DNA of 64,000 nt from assembly GCA_019635355.1 (NCBI GenBank), contig JAHBZQ010000001.1:124001-188000 (forward strand), read 5' to 3'. Below, in pieces: positions 58,759 to 64,000 of the stretch. The notes beneath the pieces were generated by a model. It saw only the letters and a program-made list of their open reading frames with translations, did no database searches and had not been told where the DNA came from. Made by a program: the position numbers and the translations under genes. The stretch is from Rhizobacter sp. Its GTDB lineage: Bacteria; Pseudomonadota; Gammaproteobacteria; Burkholderiales; Burkholderiaceae_C. Every line of letters starts with the position of its first letter. The stretch's first letter is position 1.

Positions 58759-60083
58759 AGCGGCGCCAGCTCCTCCAAGGCTCCCTCGCCCTGCTGCTCG
58801 GCACGCACGAGCTGGCCTTCGGCGCCAGCATCCTCGCGGTGCGTGTGTGGCCGGCGGCCGAGTACACCCGCGTCACGCTGGAGTCGGACACCGCGCTCAC
58901 GATCAAGCACTTCATGGCCGAGAACCCCTCGCGGCTGGTGATCGACATCGACGGGCTGGAGCTGAGCCCCGCGCTGCGCGAGCTGGTGGGCAAGGTGCGC
59001 TCCGACGACCCGTTCATCGCCGGCGTGCGCGTGGGCCAGAACCAGCCGCGCGTGGTGCGCCTCGTGATCGACCTGAAGCAGTCGACGGCGCCGCAGCTCT
59101 TCACGCTGGCGCCGGTGGCGGCGTACCAGCACCGCTCGGTGTTCGACCTGCACCCGACGCAGGAGCGTGACCCGCTGCTGGCGCTCATCCAAGACAAGTC
59201 GCAGGCCGAGCAGAAGGCAGCGCAAGCGGTGGAAGATGCACTCGGCGAATTCCTCGGCAAGATGAACAAGCCGCCCACCGCGGCCTCGGGCGCGGGGCCT
59301 GCGCCATCACCCGCGACAACTCCTGCACCGGTGGCGGCGGCTTCGGCGCCCACGATGAGCAAGTCGCGCATCGACCGCCTGATCATCGTGGCCCTCGACC
59401 CCGGGCATGGCGGCGAAGACCCTGGCGCCATGGGCCCGACCGGCCTGCGCGAGAAAGACGTGGTGCTGGCGGTGGCTTTGAAGCTGCGCGACCGCATCAA
59501 TGCCGTGCCCGGCATGCGCGCGATGCTCACGCGGGATGCCGACTACTTCGTGCCGCTGCAGGAGCGGGTGCGCAAGGCGCGGCGCGTGCAGGCCGACCTG
59601 TTCGTCTCGATCCACGCCGATGCGTTCATGAAGCCCACGGCGCGCGGTGCGTCGGTGTTCGCGCTCTCGCAGAACGGCGCCACGAGCACCGCCGCACGCT
59701 GGATGGCCGACAAGGAGAACGCGGCCGATCTCGTGGGCGGCGTCAACTTCAAGGCCAAGGACTCGACCGTGCTGCGCGCCATGCTCGACATGAGCACCAC
59801 GCGCCAGATCAAGGACAGCCTGAAGCTCGGCGGCGAAGTGCTGGGGCAGATCCGCAAGGTGGGCCACCTGCACAAGGGCAGCGTGGAGCAGGCGGGCTTC
59901 GCGGTGCTGAAGGCGCCCGACGTGCCGTCGATCCTGGTGGAGACGGCCTTCATCTCCAACCCGGAAGAAGAGAAGAAGCTGCGCAGCGACGACTACCGCG
60001 AGCAGCTGGTGGATGCGCTCACCGCGGGCATCAAGCGCTACTTCGCGAAGAACCCGCCGCTCGCGCGCAACCGCCAGCTGTGA
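58755..60083 (+). CDS. amiC: N-acetylmuramoyl-L-alanine amidase AmiC
   Basis: The 442-residue protein starts at TTG 58755, overlapping tsaE. The N-terminus LKRRQLLQGSLALLLG is a twin-arginine signal, as in E. coli AmiC. An AMIN domain (about 28-140) directs it to the septum. A Pro/Ala linker leads to the zinc amidase domain (about 210-435): His in DPGHGGEDPG, Glu in GLREKD, His in SIHADAF and catalytic Glu in VETAFISN. It cleaves septal peptidoglycan for daughter-cell separation. Confidence 0.93.
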   Translation: MKRRQLLQGSLALLLGTHELAFGASILAVRVWPAAEYTRVTLESDTALTIKHFMAENPSRLVIDIDGLELSPALRELVGKVRSDDPFIAGVRVGQNQPRVVRLVIDLKQSTAPQLFTLAPVAAYQHRSVFDLHPTQERDPLLALIQDKSQAEQKAAQAVEDALGEFLGKMNKPPTAASGAGPAPSPATTPAPVAAASAPTMSKSRIDRLIIVALDPGHGGEDPGAMGPTGLREKDVVLAVALKLRDRINAVPGMRAMLTRDADYFVPLQERVRKARRVQADLFVSIHADAFMKPTARGASVFALSQNGATSTAARWMADKENAADLVGGVNFKAKDSTVLRAMLDMSTTRQIKDSLKLGGEVLGQIRKVGHLHKGSVEQAGFAVLKAPDVPSILVETAFISNPEEEKKLRSDDYREQLVDALTAGIKRYFAKNPPLARNRQL

Positions 60084-60110
60084 TGCTGCTGCGCCAGCGC
60101 TGAGGCGCTG

Positions 60111-60764
60111 TCAGGCGACGGTGGCCGCCTTCTTGCCCTTGGCCTTCAAGGCCCCCACGATCACCAGCAGCCCGGGCAGCAGGATGGCGCCCCAGATGAT
60201 CTTGTCGAGGTGCTCCTTGACCCACGGGATGTTGCCGAACGCGTATCCGGCCAGCGTGACGCCGCCGACCCAGAAGCTCGCGCCGACCACGTTGTAGAGC
60301 GTGAAGCGGCTGCGCGTCATCTCCGCCACGCCGGCGACGAAGGGCACGAAGGTGCGCAGGAACGGGAAGAAGCGCGCCAGGATGATGGTGATGCCGCCGT
60401 GCTTCTCATAGAACGCGTGCGCCTGGTCAAAGGCGTGGCGATTGAAGAAGCGGCTCTGTTCCCACTGGAACACCTTGGGGCCGATGTAGCGGCCGATGCT
60501 GTAGTTGCACTGGTCGCCGAGGATCGCGGCCACGGTGAGCAGTGCCAGCGCGAGCGGCAGGTTCATCAACCCCGCGCCACACAAGGCACCCACCACGAAG
60601 AGCAGCGAGTCCCCAGGCAGGAAGGGCATCACCACCACGCCGGTCTCGACGAAGATGATGAGGAAGAGCAGGGCGTAGACCCAGTTGCCGTAGGCCGCCA
60701 CGAAGTTGGCGAGGTGCACGTCGACGTGCAGGACGAAGTCGAGCAGGAAGGTGATGAATTCCAT
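60111..60764 (-). CDS. DedA-family inner-membrane protein
   Basis: A 217-residue membrane protein with the DedA core. FVETGVVVMPFLPGDSLLFVVGALC (about residues 39-63) supplies the acidic re-entrant loop, and ILARFFPFLRTFVPFVAGVAEM (about 129-150) the conserved arginines. A basic tail (KAKGKKAATVA) faces the cytoplasm. DedA proteins move undecaprenyl phosphate or other lipids and affect membrane energetics. It lies between amiC and mutL on the opposite strand; 27 bases after amiC a short stem (60095-60110) occurs without a T-run. Confidence 0.9.
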   Translation of the reverse strand: MEFITFLLDFVLHVDVHLANFVAAYGNWVYALLFLIIFVETGVVVMPFLPGDSLLFVVGALCGAGLMNLPLALALLTVAAILGDQCNYSIGRYIGPKVFQWEQSRFFNRHAFDQAHAFYEKHGGITIILARFFPFLRTFVPFVAGVAEMTRSRFTLYNVVGASFWVGGVTLAGYAFGNIPWVKEHLDKIIWGAILLPGLLVIVGALKAKGKKAATVA

Positions 60765-60803
60765 GGGCGGCGATTATGGGTGAGTGATTCTTACAATGCC
60801 CCG

Positions 60804-62612
60804 ATGAATGCCGTGCCCGAGCGAGCCCCTCGTCGCCCCATCCGCGAGCTGCCCGACGAGCTCATCAGCCAGATCGCGGCCGGCGAGGTGGTGGAGCGGC
60901 CGGCGTCGGTGGTGCGCGAGCTGGTCGACAACGCGCTGGACGCAGGGGCCACCGAGGTGGTGGTCAAGCTGATGGCGGGTGGGGTGCGAAGCATCCTGGT
61001 GGAAGACGATGGGGTGGGCATACCGGCCGACGAGCTGCCGCTCGCACTGCGCCGCCATGCCACGAGCAAGATTGCGTCCTTGGGCGAATTGGAGAGCGTG
61101 GCGACCATGGGGTTCCGTGGCGAGGCGCTGGCGGCGATCTCGTCTGTGGCCGAACTCAGCATCGCCAGCCGCACCGAGGGCGCGCCGCATGCGCAGCGCA
61201 TCGATGCGCGCAGCGGCGAGCTGGTGCCCGCCGCGCGTGGGCGCGGCACGAGCGTGGAGGTGCGCGAGCTTTTCTTCAGCACGCCGGCACGGCGCAAGTT
61301 CCTGAAGACCGATGCGACCGAGCTGGCGCATTGCGTGGAAGCGGTGCGCCGGCATGCGCTGGCGCGCCCCGACGTGGGCTTTGCGGTGTGGCATGAGGGC
61401 AAGCTCGTGGAGCAGTGGCGGCGCAGCAGCTTGGCGCAGCGTGTGCGCGAGGTGCTGGGCGAGGACTTCGTGGCCGAGAGCCGCGAGGTGCAGTTCGAAG
61501 CTGGGCCGCTGCGCGTGATGGGCCGTGCCGGCACGCCCGCCGCAGCGCGCTCGCGGGCCGACCAGCAATACGTCTACGTCAACGGCCGCTACGTGCGCGA
61601 CAAGCTGATCGCGCACGGCGTGCGTTCGGCCTACGAGGATGTGTTGCACGGGGGCCGGCAGCCGGCCTATGTGCTGTTTCTGGAGATCGCCCCCGACCGC
61701 GTCGACGTGAACGTGCACCCGACCAAGATCGAAGTGCGCTTCCGCGATTCGCGCGAGGTGCACCAGGCGATGCGGCGAGCCGTGGAGGCGGGCCTGGCAC
61801 CGCCGCAGGCCGTGGTGGCGGCGATGCCGGTGGCGCAACCGCAGGTTGAAGAGGCGAGCCGCAGCGCGTTCACGCCGGCGTACATGCCCCGCGTGCAGAG
61901 CTCGCTGGGCCTGGAGCAGGCGGCGGTGTTGTACGCCCAGGAAGCGCCTGCAGCCTGGCAGGTGACGCCGAGGGCCATGCCCGCGCCGGCGCTGCCAGCC
62001 GAGCCTGCACCGGCCCTACCGGCCGGCGACTGGCCCCTCGGCCGGGCGATCGGGCAGGTGGGTGGTGTGTTCGTGCTCGCGGAAAACGCGCAAGGCCTCG
62101 TCGTCGTCGACATGCACGCGGCGCACGAGCGCATCGTCTACGAGCGGCTCAAGGCGAGCCTGGGCGCCGCGGCCATCGAATCGCAGCCGCTGCTGATCCC
62201 GGCGACCTTTGCGGCCACGCCGCAGGAGATCGCCACGGCGCAGGCGCAGGTCGACAACCTGCTGGCGCTCGGGCTCGACGTCTCGGTCCTGTCGGCCACG
62301 ACGCTGGCGGTGCGCTCGCGGCCCGCCGCGCTGGCCGGGGGTGACGTGGTGGAACTGGCGCGCAGCGTGCTCGCCGAACTCGCGCAATACGAGGGCAGCA
62401 CGGTGATCCAGCGCGCGCAGCACGAGCTGCTGTCGACCATGGCTTGCCACGGCGCCGTGCGTGCCAACCGCCAGCTCACGCTCGACGAGATGAACGCACT
62501 GCTGCGCGACATGGAGCGCACCGAGCGCAGCGACCAGTGCAACCACGGCCGCCCGACCTGGCGGCAGATCACGATCAAAGAACTCGACGGCCTCTTTTGG
62601 CGCGGAAGATAG
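60804..62612 (+). CDS. mutL: DNA mismatch repair protein MutL, endonuclease type
   Basis: The 602-residue protein has the GHKL ATPase with Glu39 and Asn43 (ELVDNALDAGA), Asp69 (EDDGVGI) and GFRGEAL. The S5-like domain holds QYVYVNGRYVRDK and NVHPTKIEVRF. A Pro/Ala linker spans about 335-415. The C-terminal domain carries DMHAAHERIVYE starting at Asp436, a form of the DQHA(x)2E(x)4E metal site, and CNHGRPT at 579. This indicates nicking activity, so MutH is not required. It is divergent from the dedA-like gene. Confidence 0.96.
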   Translation: MNAVPERAPRRPIRELPDELISQIAAGEVVERPASVVRELVDNALDAGATEVVVKLMAGGVRSILVEDDGVGIPADELPLALRRHATSKIASLGELESVATMGFRGEALAAISSVAELSIASRTEGAPHAQRIDARSGELVPAARGRGTSVEVRELFFSTPARRKFLKTDATELAHCVEAVRRHALARPDVGFAVWHEGKLVEQWRRSSLAQRVREVLGEDFVAESREVQFEAGPLRVMGRAGTPAAARSRADQQYVYVNGRYVRDKLIAHGVRSAYEDVLHGGRQPAYVLFLEIAPDRVDVNVHPTKIEVRFRDSREVHQAMRRAVEAGLAPPQAVVAAMPVAQPQVEEASRSAFTPAYMPRVQSSLGLEQAAVLYAQEAPAAWQVTPRAMPAPALPAEPAPALPAGDWPLGRAIGQVGGVFVLAENAQGLVVVDMHAAHERIVYERLKASLGAAAIESQPLLIPATFAATPQEIATAQAQVDNLLALGLDVSVLSATTLAVRSRPAALAGGDVVELARSVLAELAQYEGSTVIQRAQHELLSTMACHGAVRANRQLTLDEMNALLRDMERTERSDQCNHGRPTWRQITIKELDGLFWRGR

Positions 62613-62700
62613 GAAGCCCCCCAGTCGCTGCGCTCCTGCCCCCAAGGGGCGCCTCCCAGCGGCCCGGCAAAGCCGGTTCCGCGGGAGTGGCTTGATCTGG
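62613..62700. repeat. GC-rich intergenic hairpin region after mutL
   Basis: The gap after mutL contains CCCCCAAGGGGCGCCTCCCAG and nearby complementary runs such as CCGGCAAAGCCGG (62663-62675), which is a perfect short stem. Similar GC-rich blocks are widespread between genes in Comamonadaceae-like genomes. It may act in transcript termination. No open frame or promoter is clear. Confidence 0.4.
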
Positions 62701-62728
62701 TTCAGTTGACATTGAAACGGTGTGCCCC

Positions 62729-63322
62729 ATGGACCACAGTTTTTCATCTGCGTTGATCCTCTTGCTGCTGGTGCTCGACCCGCTCGGGAGCCTGCCGATC
62801 TTCATTCCGGTGATGCGCCATGTGGCACCCGAGCGGCGGCGCTGGGTCGCGCTGCGCGAAGTAGGCATCGCGTTCGCCGTGCTCTTCGTCTTCATGTTCG
62901 TCGGCGAAGGGTTCCTGCGGGTGATGCGCCTGTCGGAGCGCTCGCTCGAAGTGGCGGGCGGCGTGATCCTGCTGATGGTCGCCATCCGCATGATCTTCGG
63001 TGGCGGCGGGGGGGCTTATGGCGTGCCCGAGGGCAAGGAGCCGCTCATCTTCCCGCTCGCGGTGCCACTGCTGGCTGGCCCGTCGGCGATGGCGACGGTG
63101 CTGCTGCTGGCCTCGCGCCAGCCTGACCGCATGGGCTCGTGGATCGGCGCTCTGGCCTGCGCGATGGCGGTGTCGCTGCTCGTGCTGCTGCTGTGCAACC
63201 AGATCCGTCGCGTGGTGGGCGACTCGGTGGTGTCGGCGACCGAAAAGCTGATGGGTCTCGTGCTCACCGCGATCGCGGTGGAGATGATCCTCGCGGGACT
63301 GAAGCGCTACTTCCTCGGCTGA
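62729..63322 (+). CDS. MarC-family integral membrane protein
   Basis: The 197-residue protein has six membrane helices. LLLLVLDPLGSLPIFIPVMR (about 11-30) contains the conserved DPLGxxP, and FPLAVPLLAGPSAMATVLLL (about 104-123) the second conserved half. MarC-like proteins are widespread and of uncertain function; they were once linked to multiple antibiotic resistance. ATG 62729 was preferred to GTG 62720, three codons upstream. It is followed by a strong terminator. Confidence 0.9.
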   Translation: MDHSFSSALILLLLVLDPLGSLPIFIPVMRHVAPERRRWVALREVGIAFAVLFVFMFVGEGFLRVMRLSERSLEVAGGVILLMVAIRMIFGGGGGAYGVPEGKEPLIFPLAVPLLAGPSAMATVLLLASRQPDRMGSWIGALACAMAVSLLVLLLCNQIRRVVGDSVVSATEKLMGLVLTAIAVEMILAGLKRYFLG

Positions 63323-63330
63323 GAAAGAAA

Positions 63331-63356
63331 AACGGCCGGTCTTGCGACCGGCCGTT
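63331..63356. terminator. Bidirectional terminator between marC and porin genes
   Basis: AACGGCCGGTC (63331-63341) pairs perfectly with GACCGGCCGTT (63346-63356) across TTGC. On the minus strand it is followed by TTTCTTTCTC, and on the plus strand by CTTGTCTTG. It lies between the converging MarC and porin genes and should end both, more strongly the porin transcript. Confidence 0.85.
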
Positions 63357-63387
63357 CTTGTCTTGCGACAGCTTGTTGATCAGATGA

Positions 63388-64000
63388 TCAGAAGTTGTGG
63401 CGCACGCCCAGGGCGAAGGACTGCAGGTTCTGGCCTGCCGTCGGAGCGGTCACGAAACCGCCCGGGTTGTAGGTGGCGTTCGCGTCGTTGTCGACCTTCG
63501 TGTAGAAGGCGTAGACCTTGGTGCGCTTGCTCAGGTTGTAGTTGTAGCCGAGCGTGAACTGCTTGGCGCCGGTGTTGTCGACACCACCACGATCACCCGC
63601 CAGGCCGGCGTTGACGTGGAACTCCGAAGCGCCCATGGCGTACATGCCGGCGAGGCGGAAGTTGTTGCGCTTGAAGGTGTCGCCGGTGGTGCGCTCGTAG
63701 TAGCCACCGATGGTGAAGGCACCGAGTTCGTACAGGGCACGCAGGGCGGTGCTCTTGCGGTCGGTGTCGGTGGCGGCTTCGTGGCCCAGGCCCAGGTGCA
63801 GGGCGCCCAGGTCGTAGTTCAGCGCCAGCGCGCGGCGGCTCACGGTGCCGGCTTCATGCAGCGAGTACTGGACGTCGGCGCGCAGGCCGGCGATCGTCGG
63901 CGAGGTGTAGGCGATGGCGTTTTGCAGTGCGCCGGTGGTCACGAATTCGTACAGGGCGTCAGCCGAGCTGCCGGTGTCGTGGTTGTGCATCGACACGTAG
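63388..64000 (-). CDS. General (trimeric) outer-membrane porin, C-terminal part
   Basis: About 203 residues are visible; the N-terminal part lies beyond the window. Alternating beta-strands end in FALGVRHNF, with the terminal Phe needed for BAM-dependent assembly. AGLRADVQYSLHEAG, FRLAGMYAMGASEFHVNAGLAG and QFTLGYNYNLSKRTKVYAFYTKVDNDA are typical of 16-strand burkholderial porins (Omp32-like). It passes small anions or general solutes. Codon use is more biased than in neighbours, fitting high expression. The strong terminator at 63331-63356 follows. Confidence 0.9.
   Translation of the reverse strand, partial: YVSMHNHDTGSSADALYEFVTTGALQNAIAYTSPTIAGLRADVQYSLHEAGTVSRRALALNYDLGALHLGLGHEAATDTDRKSTALRALYELGAFTIGGYYERTTGDTFKRNNFRLAGMYAMGASEFHVNAGLAGDRGGVDNTGAKQFTLGYNYNLSKRTKVYAFYTKVDNDANATYNPGGFVTAPTAGQNLQSFALGVRHNF

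Noticed and set aside
60095..60110. CAGCGC-TGAG-GCGCTG stem after amiC as terminator
   Set aside because: The stem is perfect, but neither strand has a T-run after it. The opposite gene ends immediately beside it.

Overview
The window looks like chromosomal DNA from a high-GC beta-proteobacterium, most likely a Burkholderiales member near the Rubrivivax / Leptothrix / Ideonella group. This rests on very GC-rich codon use, two Bug/TctC-type tricarboxylate receptors, a PA2778/PA2779 pair, a trimeric-type general porin, and a queG / tsaE / amiC / mutL block whose MutL carries a beta-proteobacterial endonuclease-type motif. The taxonomic placement is inference. I see no rRNA, tRNA, CRISPR array, insertion sequence or prophage. 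Coding density is very high: no gap between genes exceeds 300 bases, and neighbouring genes often overlap by 4 bases.

Layout. 1-5.4 kb: a secreted hydrolase cluster (two full esterase-like enzymes, a third cut by the window edge, a small anchored protein), an AraC regulator, and a divergent SGNH hydrolase with a perfect 16-bp palindrome upstream. 5.4-8.5 kb: a membrane protein and an unusual apolipoprotein N-acyltransferase-like protein with an extra C-terminal domain. 8.5-13.8 kb: a degenerate GGDEF protein, an AttH/CrtC-like protein, and a SWIM-SNF2 helicase. 13.9-14.6 kb: a VapBC toxin-antitoxin pair. 14.6-22.2 kb: a serine-hydrolase lipoprotein, two GNATs, a DUF3617 protein, an alpha/beta hydrolase with a repeat tail, a FeeM-like acyltransferase and a hybrid histidine kinase. 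22.4-31.9 kb: mostly transport and regulation (Bug receptor, GST, MocR regulator, two MFS transporters, a LysR regulator, a CmcJ-type oxidoreductase and a VIT-family transporter).

32-36 kb holds a compact redox operon: PepSY protein, DUF2271 protein, PepSY-flavodoxin-reductase fusion and ApbE. It is best read as an extracytosolic electron-transfer system with covalent flavinylation. 36-42 kb, on the minus strand, is MFS, miaA, ABC ATPase, an MBL/ODP protein and an FtsX permease. 42.3-43.6 kb is the PA2779/PA2778 pair, followed by a REP-like palindrome and a branched-chain-type binding protein.

45-53 kb is one long minus-strand transcription unit headed by a TetR regulator with a visible promoter and operator. 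It encodes a DUF35 protein, SCP2-type thiolase, enoyl-CoA hydratase, SDR, nitronate monooxygenase-like protein, acyl-CoA synthetase and aldehyde dehydrogenase. Together these make a CoA-dependent catabolic module for an unknown acid or aldehyde. 53-64 kb is housekeeping: an rRNA pseudouridine synthase, XerD, a second Bug receptor, an AEC transporter, QueG, TsaE, AmiC, DedA, MutL, MarC, and a porin cut by the right edge.

The most interesting pieces are the flavinylation operon, the thiolase with Ser in place of the usual active-site Cys beside its DUF35 partner, the extended Lnt-like protein, and a 44-residue membrane protein translationally coupled to an MFS transporter.
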